Source: Mesorhizobium sp. AR02
GTDB lineage: Bacteria > Pseudomonadota > Alphaproteobacteria > Rhizobiales > Rhizobiaceae
NCBI RefSeq assembly: GCF_024746835.1
Contig: NZ_CP080531.1
Coordinates: 3,038,001 to 3,102,000 of the forward strand
Length of the DNA stretch: 64,000 nucleotides
Direction: 5' to 3'
How positions within the stretch are numbered: position 1 is the first letter of the stretch; each line of letters begins with the position of its first letter. Positions 1-8,603 of the stretch are shown here, piece by piece. The notes under the pieces were generated by a model, which was given only the letters and a program-made list of their open reading frames with translations, ran no database searches and was not told the DNA's origin. The translations under genes were made by a program, and so were the position numbers.

Positions 1-219
1 CTGCTGGCGATCGCCGGCGTCATCCTCGGCGGCGGCGAATTCGTCGGCGGCCGGGTGTCGCCGATCGGCGCGGTGATCGGCGCGCTGACGCTGGCGCTGG
101 CCGCCTCGCCGCTGCTCACCTTCATGCACATCCCGCCCGACTGGCAGGTGGCCGCCAACGGCGCCATCCTGATCATCGTTCTGGCGGCGCGGGTGCTGAT
201 CAGCCGCAGGGAGAGGTGA
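1..219 (+). CDS. Sugar-type ABC transporter permease, C-terminal fragment
   Basis: The window opens inside this gene; only the last 72 codons are present, ending in TGA at 217-219. The visible part carries the glycine-rich loop GGGEFVGGRVSPIGAVIGA, which resembles the conserved loop near the end of RbsC/AraH-type permeases, followed by two hydrophobic segments and a basic tail (SRRER). The next permease begins four bases later, so the two are co-transcribed and probably form a permease heterodimer for a ribose-, xylose- or autoinducer-2-like substrate. The ATPase and binding protein should lie upstream of the window. The substrate cannot be read from this fragment. Confidence 0.85.
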   Translation: MLAIAGVILGGGEFVGGRVSPIGAVIGALTLALAASPLLTFMHIPPDWQVAANGAILIIVLAARVLISRRER

Positions 220-222
220 GCG

Positions 223-1170
223 ATGATTCTGGTGAAATCGCTGGCTGGCAAACCCTGGATCTGGTCGTTCATCGGAGCGCTGGTGGTCTGGCTGGCAACG
301 ATCGCCTTCACCGGTGGCTATGGCGCCGGCGGCATGGTCACGGCGGCGTTGTCGCTCGCGGTGTTCACGGTCATCGTCGGCGTCGGCCAGATGTTCGTCA
401 TCACGCTCGGGCCGGGCAATGTCGACCTATCGCTGCCGGCCAATATCGGCCTGGCCAGCGCCGTCGCCATGAAGGTGATGGCCGGCAGCGATTCCATGAT
501 CGTCGTCGGGTTGTTGGCCGCGCTCGCCTGCGGCGCGGCGATCGGCGTCGTCAACTATCTGCTGATCTGGGCGCTGCGCATTCCGCCGATCATCGCCACG
601 CTGTCAGCGAGCTTCATCATCCAGTCGATCGACATCAGCTACGGGCGTGGACTGCAGATAAAGCCGCCTCCAGGCTTTGCCGATTTCGCCAATTGGCAGA
701 TACTGGGCATTCCGGTGCTGGCGTTGCTGACCGTGCTGTTCACCATTGGGGCGGCCATCGCCTTGCAGCGCATGATCTATGGCCGCTCGGTGCTGGCGAT
801 CGGCCAGAACATCCGCGCCGCCTGGCTCGCCGGCGTCAATGTCGGCCGCATCCGCTTCCTCACCTACACGCTGTCGGGCGCGCTAGGCGGCATCGATGGC
901 GCGCTGCTGGCCGGCTATTTCCGGGGCGCCAATGTCGACATCGGCAATGAATATCTGCTGGCGTCGATCGCCGTCGTGGTCATCGGCGGCACGTCGGTCG
1001 CTGGCGGCAAGGCCAATGTTCCGGGCGTCTGGGGCGCGGCGCTGTTTCTGGTGCTGCTTTTGACCATGCTCAACACCTTCGGCGTCAGCGCCGGCGTACG
1101 TCTGCTGCTGACAGGGTTGATCATTGTCGGGGTGATTACGGCGGCGGGTGGGGAAAAGGCGGTGCGGTAG
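223..1170 (+). CDS. Sugar-type ABC transporter permease (RbsC/AraH family)
   Basis: A 315-residue inner-membrane protein with about eight to ten hydrophobic segments, the usual size for the BPD_transp_2 family. The family loop is visible near residues 245-265 (VVIGGTSVAGGKANVPG). The central cytoplasmic region (YGRSVLAIGQNIRAAWLAGVN, about 185-205) corresponds to the part that contacts the ATPase; in RbsC it reads like R-x-x-x-A-x-G-x-N-x-x-A-A-x-x-x-G-I-N. The ATG at 223 follows GGGAGAGG at 209-216. It overlaps nothing and lies four bases after the preceding permease, so the two are one operon. It is the last gene of that operon; a different unit starts at 1300. Confidence 0.9.
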   Translation: MILVKSLAGKPWIWSFIGALVVWLATIAFTGGYGAGGMVTAALSLAVFTVIVGVGQMFVITLGPGNVDLSLPANIGLASAVAMKVMAGSDSMIVVGLLAALACGAAIGVVNYLLIWALRIPPIIATLSASFIIQSIDISYGRGLQIKPPPGFADFANWQILGIPVLALLTVLFTIGAAIALQRMIYGRSVLAIGQNIRAAWLAGVNVGRIRFLTYTLSGALGGIDGALLAGYFRGANVDIGNEYLLASIAVVVIGGTSVAGGKANVPGVWGAALFLVLLLTMLNTFGVSAGVRLLLTGLIIVGVITAAGGEKAVR

Positions 1171-1299
1171 CCGTGGAGGATCACGACGCGTTCACGGAGT
1201 TCCCGGACAATCGTTAGGCCAGCCCAACATCGGGTTCCCATTCGTGGCGCGGCCTAGTAAACCCTTCCGCGATCGCAGTTGGCCTCGGGAGGGCTCCGC

Positions 1300-3372
1300 T
1301 TGTCCAGTTCTGTCAGCGTCGTGAACGAGAATGGCGTCGCCCTCGTCACCATCGACAATCCGCCGGTCAACGCGCTGAGTTTTCATGTCCGCGAGCCGCT
1401 GATGCAGGCACTGGTCGCCTTGCGTGACGATGCCTCGGTCGCGGCTATTGTCATCGCCTGCGCCGGCCGGACTTTTGTCGCCGGCGCCGACATCACCGAA
1501 TTCGGCAAGCCGGTGCAGCAGCCCGATCTGCGCGCCATCGTGGCCATGCTGGAAACCATCGCCAAGCCGACAGTCGCCGCCATCCACGGCACCGCGCTCG
1601 GCGGCGGCCTCGAACTGGCGCTCGGCTGCCATTTCCGCGTTGCCGATGCCGGCGCCAAGCTCGGTCTGCCCGAGGTGAAGCTCGGCATCCTTCCCGGCGG
1701 CGGCGGAACGGTGCGGCTGCCGCGCCTGGTCGGCGCGGTGAAGGCGCTGAAGATGATCGTTTCGGGTACACCGATCGGCGCGACCGAAGCGCATGCCGCC
1801 GGTCTGGTCGATGCCGTTTTTGAACGCGATCTGATCACGCATGCCGTGAACTTCGCCCGGGAAATCGCCCGCAAGGGTGGCCCGTTCACGCCGGTGCGCG
1901 ATCGCAATGACTTGCTTGGGGAAACGGATCTCGCGGCTTTCGACGCCGAGGCAGCAGACCTTGCAAAGAAGGCGCGGGGCCTCGAAGCGCCGATCGCCTG
2001 CGCGCAAGCCGTGCGCAATGCCGTCACGCTGCCCCTCGACGAGGCGCTGGCGGCCGAGCGGGCGCTGTTTGTCAAATTGGTCACCAGCGACCAGTCGCGG
2101 GCGCAGCGCCATCTGTTCTTCGCCGAACGCGAGGCGGCAAAGCTTCCCGGCAAGGACACGCCCAAGCGCGGGATCGCGCGTGTCGGCGTCATCGGCGCCG
2201 GTACGATGGGCGGCGGCATCGCCATGGCCTTCGCCAATGGCGGTTTTCCGGTCACCTTGCTGGAGACCAGCGAGGCGGCGCTGCAGCGCGGGCTAGGCAC
2301 GATCGACAAGAACTATACCGTCTCCGTTTTGCGTGGTTCGTTGAGCGAAGACGCCAAGCGGCAGCGGCTGGCCCAGTTCAAGGGCTCGACCGACTATGCC
2401 GATCTTGCCGATTGCGACCTGATCATCGAGGCGGTGTTCGAGGACATGGCGGTGAAGAAAGAGGTGTTCGGCAAACTCGACGCCGTCGCCAAGCCGGGCG
2501 CCATCCTCGCCACCAACACCTCCTATCTCGACATCAACGAAATCGCCGGCTCGATCCCGCGTCCGCAGGATGTGCTCGGCCTGCATTTCTTCTCGCCGGC
2601 CAATGTCATGAAGCTCCTCGAAATCGTGCGGGCCGAAAAGACCGCACCCGATGCGCTGGCGACCGTCGTCGATATGGCGCGGCGGATCGGCAAGGTGGCG
2701 GTCGTCGTCGGTGTCTGCCACGGCTTCGTCGGCAACCGCATGCTGGCCGCGCGCGGTTCGGAATCGGAAGCGCTGCTGCTGGAGGGCGCGACACCTGGCC
2801 AGATCGACAAGGCGTTCACCGATTTCGGCTGGCCGATGGGACCGTTCCAGATGGGCGATCTCGCCGGCCTCGACATAGGCTGGCGCAACCGCAAGGCGCG
2901 CGGCCTGACGGCTGTGATCGCCGACACGCTGTGCGAACAGGGGCGTTTCGGCCAAAAAACCGGCCGGGGTTTCTATCTCTACGAGGCCGGTGCACGGGCA
3001 GGCGTTCCCGATCCTGAGGTGGAGGCGCTGATCCGTGACAAGGCGGCCGAGCGAGGCATCGAACCGCGCGCGATCGGTGCGGAAGAAATCATCGAGCGTA
3101 CGCTCTATCCCCTGGTCAATGAGGGTGCGAAAATCCTCGAAGAAAAGATCGCGGCCCGCGCCTCCGACATCGATGTCGTCTGGGTCAATGGCTACGGTTT
3201 CCCGATCGGCAAGGGCGGCCCGATGTTCTGGGCCGGCCTCGACGGTGCGGCCAGGATCGTTGAGCGGCTCGATCACTGGCATCAGCAGACCGGCAAGGAC
3301 GTGTTCAAGCCGGCGCCGCTGCTTCGGCGCATGGCCGAAACCGGCTCGTGGGAGACCGACGCGACGGCCTGA
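1300..3372 (+). CDS. Fatty-acid oxidation bifunctional enzyme: enoyl-CoA hydratase / 3-hydroxyacyl-CoA dehydrogenase
   Basis: About 690 residues, FadB/FadJ-like. The N-terminal crotonase domain (1-180) has the oxyanion segment AGADITEF and the two catalytic glutamates seen in FadB: E105 in GGGLELALGC and E125 in GLPEVKLGI. The NAD-binding domain starts near residue 295 with VGVIGAGTMGGGI. The 3-hydroxyacyl-CoA dehydrogenase signature with its catalytic histidine is GLHFFSPANVMKLLEIV near 427. The C-terminal HADH domain follows. I chose TTG at 1300 because GGGAGGG (1287-1293) sits six bases before it; an in-frame TTG at 1279 lacks such a site. The gene is alone; no thiolase partner adjoins it. 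Confidence 0.92.
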   Translation: MSSSVSVVNENGVALVTIDNPPVNALSFHVREPLMQALVALRDDASVAAIVIACAGRTFVAGADITEFGKPVQQPDLRAIVAMLETIAKPTVAAIHGTALGGGLELALGCHFRVADAGAKLGLPEVKLGILPGGGGTVRLPRLVGAVKALKMIVSGTPIGATEAHAAGLVDAVFERDLITHAVNFAREIARKGGPFTPVRDRNDLLGETDLAAFDAEAADLAKKARGLEAPIACAQAVRNAVTLPLDEALAAERALFVKLVTSDQSRAQRHLFFAEREAAKLPGKDTPKRGIARVGVIGAGTMGGGIAMAFANGGFPVTLLETSEAALQRGLGTIDKNYTVSVLRGSLSEDAKRQRLAQFKGSTDYADLADCDLIIEAVFEDMAVKKEVFGKLDAVAKPGAILATNTSYLDINEIAGSIPRPQDVLGLHFFSPANVMKLLEIVRAEKTAPDALATVVDMARRIGKVAVVVGVCHGFVGNRMLAARGSESEALLLEGATPGQIDKAFTDFGWPMGPFQMGDLAGLDIGWRNRKARGLTAVIADTLCEQGRFGQKTGRGFYLYEAGARAGVPDPEVEALIRDKAAERGIEPRAIGAEEIIERTLYPLVNEGAKILEEKIAARASDIDVVWVNGYGFPIGKGGPMFWAGLDGAARIVERLDHWHQQTGKDVFKPAPLLRRMAETGSWETDATA

Positions 3373-3383
3373 CCGCGCTATTC

Positions 3384-3783
3384 CTAATCTTGTCCGAGAG
3401 TGCAGTCAGCGCAGCGTCCGTTGACCTCTATGCTCGTCGCTTCGATGTGAAAGCGTGCGCGCGGCCCAGTCGGCGAGCCGGCGATCGATGATGTCGTCGC
3501 TGAATTCGGTGACCCGGCCGCATTGTTCGCAGACCGCCAGGATCGCGGTTCCGCGGCCATGGGTATGCTGACAGGCGCACGGCACGAAAGCATTGAGGCT
3601 TTCGACCTTGTGAACCGTGCCATTGTCGATGAGTTTCTTGACCGCCCGGTAGACCTGTACCGGCGATTTGATGCCATGCGGCCTGATATCGCCTAGAATG
3701 TCGTAGGCGCTGACCGGCCTGCCGGCGCGGGAAATGGCCGCCAGCACTAGCTTCTGGTTTCGGGTGAGGTCAGGGGTTGTCAT
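3384..3783 (-). pseudogene. zur: Zinc uptake regulator Zur, with a 3' frameshift
   Basis: A Fur-family repressor. The N-terminal winged helix (about 1-75) and the metal region CACQHTHGRG plus CEQC are intact. The open frame from ATG 3783 runs 125 codons and stops at 3406, ending in an atypical tail. In the next frame the sequence continues ARFHIEATSIEVNGRCADC before a TAG at 3384; this is the expected Fur/Zur C-terminus with the second CxxC of the structural zinc site. The frames join at a GCGCGC tract (about 3457-3462), so loss of a GC dinucleotide or gain of one base would explain the break. This may be a real mutation or a sequence error. The start overlaps znuB by 14 bases, making zur the last gene of the zinc operon. 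Confidence 0.85.
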
Positions 3784-4579
3784 TGGCTATCGAGCGTTGC
3801 GCCATGCCGCTGGCCAGATAGGCTGCGGCACCCAGCACCGTGATCCAGAAGCTCGTCGGCCAGTCGGTCAAGAAAGCCAGTGACAGACTGACCCAGGCAA
3901 TCGTGACGGCCAGTGCCATCGAGACCGCGATGCCGGCGAGCACGCCGCGCGTCAGCCGAATAGAGGTGGCCGCTGGGCCAACCATCAGCGAGAAGACGAG
4001 CAGCACGCCAACGATCTGCACAGCCTCGGCAGTCGCGACCGCGACCAGGATCATGAACAAGGTCGAGACGAGGTTGAGCGGCACACCCCTTGCCTCGGCG
4101 AGTTCCGGTTGCAGACTGGCGAACAGCAACGGCCGGGCGATCAGCACCAGAGCAACAAGGATCGCTACCGCCAGTACCACGAGCACCACGACGGTGCGCA
4201 GGCTGATGCCGAGCACATTGCCGAACAGCACGTTCGTCGCCTGCGAGGCGAAGGCGGTGTAGAAATGCAGGAACAGAAGGCCAAGGCCAAGCGACAGCGT
4301 CAGCACGATGCCGATGGCGACGTCGCGATGCGCGCGCTCGCCAAGCAGGCCGATGCCGATGCCGGCGACGACGGTGAACACGGTCAGGCCGAAAAACGGC
4401 GACAGCCCGATCAGGCCGGCACCGGTGGCGCCGGGGAACCCGACATGGGCAAGGGCGTGGCCAGCGAAAGTCTGGCCCCTGAGCACGAGGAAATAGCCGA
4501 CAGCGCCGGCGACAATGCCGACGATCGTGCAGGCATAGAAGGCGTTGCGCATGAATTCGTAGTCAAACATCGTGAACAT
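3770..4579 (-). CDS. znuB: Zinc ABC transporter permease ZnuB
   Basis: An inner-membrane permease of the ABC-3 family, about 269 residues with seven to eight hydrophobic segments. The family features are an N-terminal helix followed by LVLRGQTFAGHALAHVGFPG and a C-terminal half containing EAVQIVGVLLVFSLMVGPAAT. Two ATGs are possible, at 4579 (MFTMFDYEF) and 4570 (MFDYEF); both overlap the end of znuC, as expected for translational coupling. A longer open frame to 4645 only re-reads znuC. Its 3' end overlaps zur. Zinc rather than manganese is inferred from zur in the operon and the Zur boxes upstream of znuA. Confidence 0.88.
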   Translation of the reverse strand: MFTMFDYEFMRNAFYACTIVGIVAGAVGYFLVLRGQTFAGHALAHVGFPGATGAGLIGLSPFFGLTVFTVVAGIGIGLLGERAHRDVAIGIVLTLSLGLGLLFLHFYTAFASQATNVLFGNVLGISLRTVVVLVVLAVAILVALVLIARPLLFASLQPELAEARGVPLNLVSTLFMILVAVATAEAVQIVGVLLVFSLMVGPAATSIRLTRGVLAGIAVSMALAVTIAWVSLSLAFLTDWPTSFWITVLGAAAYLASGMAQRSIANDNP

Positions 4580-5357
4580 GCACCCCGCTTTCCAGTTCGA
4601 CATCGTCGGCCATGACGAAGATCCGCCCGGCGACCCACACGACATTGATCGAAGTGCCGTAGAGTTTCGACAGAACCGGCCCGTTGATCACCTCGTCGAC
4701 GCTGCCGATCGCGGCCTTGCCGTTGCCGAGATAGAGCACGCAATCGACGGCGCGCAGCAGCGGATTGATCTCGTGCGAGCAGAACAGCACCGCGATGCCA
4801 AGCCGCTCGCCGATCTCATGCACGAGGTCGATGATCGTGCGCTGGTGCGCCGCGTCGAGGCTGATCAGCGGCTCGTCTAGCAGGAGCAGTTGCGGATCTC
4901 CGATCAGCGCCTGGGTGATCAGGATGCGCTGGCGCTCGCCGCCGGAAAGCTCCGCCAGCGGACGCCGGGCGAGGTCGCTCGCTCCGACCGCTTCGAGCGC
5001 CTTCCAGGCGGCTTCCTTCTCGGTGGCGGAAGTACCCGGCCAACCCCAGCGATGGCCGCCGGCCGCTGTCAGGACGAAGTCCAGGCCGCTGATCCCCATA
5101 TGGGTCAAAGCGCGCCGTGCTTGCGGCATGTAGCCGATCGACGCATTGCCGCGCTTTGGCGGCCCACCGAGCACCGATATGGCGCCGCCCGACGGCTCTA
5201 TCAGGCCGAGGATCGCTCGCAGCATCGTTGTCTTGCCGGCACCATTGGCACCGAGAAGACCGACAAAGGCGCCTTGCGGAACGGAAAAGGAGACGTCGGA
5301 AAGAACCCGGCGTCCCCCATAGGTCAGCGTGACCCGGTCGAATGCGACAGCGCTCAT
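4563..5357 (-). CDS. znuC: Zinc ABC transporter ATP-binding protein ZnuC
   Basis: A 264-residue ABC ATPase of the metal-importer group. It has Walker A GANGAGKTT (about 35-43), Q-loop at YMPQ, signature LSGGERQR, Walker B QLLLLDEP and H-loop SHE. The gene starts with an ATG that overlaps the znuA stop by four bases (ATGA, 5354-5357) and its own end overlaps znuB. The C-terminal tail of about 25 residues ends in ELESGVHVHDV, a short histidine-containing tail that could be a minor metal-sensing feature, though this is speculation. It energises zinc import across the inner membrane. Confidence 0.9.
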   Translation of the reverse strand: MSAVAFDRVTLTYGGRRVLSDVSFSVPQGAFVGLLGANGAGKTTMLRAILGLIEPSGGAISVLGGPPKRGNASIGYMPQARRALTHMGISGLDFVLTAAGGHRWGWPGTSATEKEAAWKALEAVGASDLARRPLAELSGGERQRILITQALIGDPQLLLLDEPLISLDAAHQRTIIDLVHEIGERLGIAVLFCSHEINPLLRAVDCVLYLGNGKAAIGSVDEVINGPVLSKLYGTSINVVWVAGRIFVMADDVELESGVHVHDV

Positions 5358-6235
5358 TGCGTGCGGGCTGCGAGCGCCTTCTGGACCTCGTCGAGCTGTC
5401 CGCCGAACCAGGTCTGGATCGTCTTACCGGCGGGCTCCGTCTCGGTGACGCCGATGACGGTGACCTTGTTCTGCTTGGCGAGGTCGAGCAGCCGGGTCGT
5501 CGCCTCGTCGGTCACCTGCGAATTGTAGAACAGGATCTTGGCCGAACCGTCTTTCAGGCTGTTTTCGAATGCGGCAACCTGTGTCGGGCTCGGCTCGGCG
5601 TCGTTCATCACCGTCACCTGGAAATCGTAGTTCAGCATCTTGAGGCCCAGCGCCTCGGCCATGTAACCGAACACCGGTTCGGTGGCGGTCACCTCGGTGC
5701 CGGCATAGGCTTTCTTGACGGCGGCGATTTCCTTTTCGATGCCGTCGAGCGAGGCCTGGAATTGCTTCAGATTGGCCTCGTAGTGCACCGCGTTGGCGGG
5801 ATCGCGCTTCGACAGATCGGCGGCGAGCGCCTTGGCGACCGCCGGCAGTGTCGCAGGGTTGTACCAGAGATGCGGGTTGTCGCCGGACTTCTTGCCGATC
5901 AGGTCGGCGGCAACGATGGTCGTGCGGTCCGGCTTGCTCGAAGCCGAGAGCAACTTGTCCATCCACGGATCGTAGTCGGCGCCGTTGTAGATGATCACCT
6001 TGGCATCGGCGATGGTGCGCGCCGTCGACGGGCTGGTCTCGAAGAGATGCGGATCGTCGTCGGGATTGGACAGGATGCTGGTGACGGCGACATGGCTGCC
6101 GCCGATCTGGCGGGCGAGATCGCCATAGAAATTCTCGGCCGCGACGACATTGAGCTTGTCTTCGGCCCGGGCAGCAGTGCCGGTCAGCAGCGGCGCAGCA
6201 ACCAGCAGCGCGGCCATAAAGGGAACGGAACGCAT
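5354..6235 (-). CDS. znuA: Zinc/metal ABC transporter periplasmic binding protein, ZnuA-like
   Basis: A 293-residue cluster A-I metal-binding protein. A Sec signal peptide covers about residues 1-24 (cleavage near ARAE). Expected metal ligands are H63 (DDDPHLFE) and H122 (NPHLWY). At the position where classical ZnuA/TroA proteins have a third histidine, this one has E186 in ATEPVFGY. The flexible His/Asp-rich loop of E. coli ZnuA is absent, only DDD preceding H63. It is first in znuA-znuC-znuB-zur, which differs from the common arrangement with znuA divergent from znuCB-zur. Two Zur-like boxes lie about 60 bases upstream, so zinc repression is likely. Confidence 0.86.
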   Translation of the reverse strand: MRSVPFMAALLVAAPLLTGTAARAEDKLNVVAAENFYGDLARQIGGSHVAVTSILSNPDDDPHLFETSPSTARTIADAKVIIYNGADYDPWMDKLLSASSKPDRTTIVAADLIGKKSGDNPHLWYNPATLPAVAKALAADLSKRDPANAVHYEANLKQFQASLDGIEKEIAAVKKAYAGTEVTATEPVFGYMAEALGLKMLNYDFQVTVMNDAEPSPTQVAAFENSLKDGSAKILFYNSQVTDEATTRLLDLAKQNKVTVIGVTETEPAGKTIQTWFGGQLDEVQKALAARTQ

Positions 6236-6296
6236 CCTTGGTCTCCTTGGGAAATCTGGGGCGGAGACAGTCCGCCGCCATGCGCGTCGATGTCAC

Positions 6297-6323
6297 GTTA
6301 TAGTGTAACGGTAACAGTATAAC
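6297..6323. promoter_or_regulatory. Tandem Zur boxes upstream of the zinc operon
   Basis: Two 13-bp near-palindromes, GTTATAGTGTAAC (6297-6309) and GTAACAGTATAAC (6311-6323), one base apart, so their starts are 14 bases apart. Together they form a larger palindrome with perfect outer arms ACGTTATA and TATAACGT (6295-6325). This matches the GTTATA-n-TATAAC type of rhizobial Zur operator. It lies 60-90 bases upstream of znuA. The rest of the 6236-6538 stretch shows no further gene or clear site. Confidence 0.8.
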
Positions 6324-6538
6324 GTTTATGGCAGAAGTTCGGCACGATCAATGGCGGTTTCCAATACAGCCGCGTTTGGCGGACACAAAAGCGTGAGCTT
6401 GGTCAGCATGGCAGACCATTCGGGATTGGCCGGAGCCTCCCCAACTTCGCGACGGAGCTTCGCCCCAGGTTGACGAAGCGATTGATGTCTCCGCTCATCG
6501 CTGAGGCATGCGATCCGTCAAACGTCTGTGCCGAGAAC

Positions 6539-7351
6539 CTACCTTATCCGCGCGTCGATGATCTCGACGAAGCGGGCGAACAGGCCGGCCTGCGACTTGA
6601 TCTTGAGCTTGCGGTAGATGTTGCGGCGATGGACCTTCACGGTTCCCGGCACGATGCGCATGGCCCTGGCGATCGATTCCGTCGAATGGCCCTGCAGCAC
6701 CAGGTCAACGACATGCTTTTCGCGCGGCGTCAGCGACAGGCTCTTCCATATGTGGGCGCGGTCGAACTCGTTGACCGCAGCGATCGCCTCGTCCTGTTTC
6801 GCCTCGTCCGGCTCGTCGGCTGGAAGGGCGGGCCAGCGCAACCTGATGAAATTGATCACCGCCGGCGCCATGTCGCGCAGCAGCCTGGCGTCGGCGGTGC
6901 CGAACGGGCCTGAGGCGCGCAGCCGCATCAGCGACAGCACCAGCGCGTCCTTGCCTGGCAGCGGCACGAAGAAGCCGACCTCCTCGGCCAGCCTGGTCTG
7001 GCTGTAGTAGGAGCGAAAATACTCGCTGGCGTAAAAACGGTCGGGCGCGAGTTCCCGCATGCGCCAGAACCCTTCCTTGCGCTCGACCGCCGCGTGGTGG
7101 AACGGGTCGAGCAGGTAGGGCCCCTCCTGGTAGAGCGCGACGAAGACATGGCTTTCGGCTGGCGAGAAGGTTTCGAACAGCAATGGCGGGCGTGACGCGC
7201 CGCGATAGCCGAAGATCACGCAGTGGTCGAAGCTGACATGCTGCCTCAGCCAATCGACCATGGCCTTGCCGAACAGCTCGCCGCCCGTCTCCCGCGTCGC
7301 CGCGACAAGGGCGGCGAGCCGGCTGTATTCATCGCTGCGGGATGCGCTCAA
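6539..7351 (-). CDS. LuxR-family transcriptional regulator
   Basis: 270 residues. The N-terminal two thirds resemble an autoinducer-binding-like or GAF-like sensor region (WLRQHVSFDHCVIFGYRG and later segments). The C-terminal 60 residues are a LuxR-type helix-turn-helix: LTPREKHVVDLVLQGHSTESIA followed by TVKVHRRNIYRKL. No phosphoacceptor receiver domain is seen. No LuxI-type synthase is present in the window, so it may be a solo. It is divergent from the polyamine-type transport operon at 7467, with an inverted repeat between them, so it probably controls that operon. The ligand is unknown. Confidence 0.85.
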   Translation of the reverse strand: MSASRSDEYSRLAALVAATRETGGELFGKAMVDWLRQHVSFDHCVIFGYRGASRPPLLFETFSPAESHVFVALYQEGPYLLDPFHHAAVERKEGFWRMRELAPDRFYASEYFRSYYSQTRLAEEVGFFVPLPGKDALVLSLMRLRASGPFGTADARLLRDMAPAVINFIRLRWPALPADEPDEAKQDEAIAAVNEFDRAHIWKSLSLTPREKHVVDLVLQGHSTESIARAMRIVPGTVKVHRRNIYRKLKIKSQAGLFARFVEIIDARIR

Positions 7352-7383
7352 TCCCTACCCCCTTAAACGAGAAAATACATCAG

Positions 7384-7405
7384 ATATACCACCTGGGAGG
7401 TATAT
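7384..7405. promoter_or_regulatory. Inverted repeat operator between luxR-type gene and transporter operon
   Basis: Arms ATATACC (7384-7390) and GGTATAT (7399-7405) are perfect complements separated by eight bases that extend the symmetry partly (ACCTGGGAGG). It is 32 bases from the regulator start and about 60 from the transporter start, a good position for a regulator controlling both. Confidence 0.55.
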
Positions 7406-7466
7406 ACTAGCTGCCATTGGCTCTGGTAGCGTCTCGAAATAGCCCTGTTGCTGGAGCCCGCAGCCT

Positions 7467-8603
7467 TTGATCGCAGTGCCCGACATCGAGTTTCGCAGCG
7501 TCACCAAGCGCTATGGCGCGGTGACCGCGGTCAGCGGCATCGACCTCTCTGTTCCACCTTCCGCTTTCGTCGCCCTGCTCGGGCCGTCCGGCTGCGGCAA
7601 GACGACGTGCCTGCGCATGATCGGCGGCTTCGAACAGCCGAGCGAAGGCCAGGTGTTCATTCGCGGCCAGGACATGGCCGGCACGCCGCCCTATCGGCGG
7701 CCGGTCAACATGGTGTTCCAGCAATACGCGCTGTTTCCGCATCTCGATGTCGAGGACAACGTCGCCTACGGGCTGCGCCAGGCACGGCCGCGCCTGTCGT
7801 CGCAGGAGATTGGCCGGCGCGCCGGCGAGGCGCTCGAAATGGTGCGGCTCGGCGGCTATGGCGGCCGCAAGATCCACGAACTGTCCGGTGGCCAGCAGCA
7901 GCGCGTCGCGCTGGCGCGCGCGCTGGTCAACAAGCCGGCGGTGCTGTTGCTCGACGAGCCGCTGGCGGCGCTCGACAAGAAGCTGCGCACCGACATGCAG
8001 ATCGAGCTGCAGAACCTGCAGCGCGAGATCGGCATCACCTTCGTGCTGGTCACCCACGACCAGGAAGAGGCGCTGTCCATGAGCGATTTCGTCTGTGTCA
8101 TGAATGGTGGCCGCATCGTCCAGCTCGGCCAGCCGAGCGAGATCTATGACGAGCCGGCCGATCTGTTCGTCGCCGATTTCGTCGGCAAGACCAATCTGCT
8201 GAGCGGCACCGTCGCTGGACACTCAGGCGATCTGGTGGAGGTGGCGCTCGCCGATGGCACCGTCATTGCGGCGCGCAAGCGGACCGCCTTGCAGCAGGGC
8301 GAGGCCGTTTCGGTGAGCCTGCGTCCGGAATCACTCAGCCTCGGCGCGCCGACAAGCGGGCCGTTCAAGGGCATCGTGCGCAACCGCATCTTCCTGGGCT
8401 CGACCGCGGAATACGCGATCGAGGTCCAGGGCATCGGAACACTGCTGGCCAAGGCCGACCATGTGATCGGCCACGGCAATCTCTTCAAGCCGGGCGAACC
8501 CGTCGCCATCGGCTTTGCCGCCGGGACGCCACTGGCGTTTCCGGAAACCAAGAACAACGGGACCAACCAGAGGGTAAACCAACATGTCGAAACCATATCG
8601 TGA
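7467..8603 (+). CDS. Polyamine-type ABC transporter ATP-binding protein (PotA-like), system 1
   Basis: 378 residues. ABC domain: Walker A GPSGCGKTT (about 39-47), Q-loop FQQYALFP, signature LSGGQQQR, Walker B VLLLDEPLAALD, H-loop VTHDQEE. The C-terminal 130 residues form a TOBE-type regulatory domain, as in PotA. I keep TTG at 7467 because GGAG at 7453-7456 precedes it at suitable spacing; an in-frame GTG lies at 7476. Its 3' end overlaps the binding-protein gene by 20 bases in another frame. With the next three genes it makes a complete importer for a polyamine-like or related amine. Confidence 0.9.
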   Translation: MIAVPDIEFRSVTKRYGAVTAVSGIDLSVPPSAFVALLGPSGCGKTTCLRMIGGFEQPSEGQVFIRGQDMAGTPPYRRPVNMVFQQYALFPHLDVEDNVAYGLRQARPRLSSQEIGRRAGEALEMVRLGGYGGRKIHELSGGQQQRVALARALVNKPAVLLLDEPLAALDKKLRTDMQIELQNLQREIGITFVLVTHDQEEALSMSDFVCVMNGGRIVQLGQPSEIYDEPADLFVADFVGKTNLLSGTVAGHSGDLVEVALADGTVIAARKRTALQQGEAVSVSLRPESLSLGAPTSGPFKGIVRNRIFLGSTAEYAIEVQGIGTLLAKADHVIGHGNLFKPGEPVAIGFAAGTPLAFPETKNNGTNQRVNQHVETIS

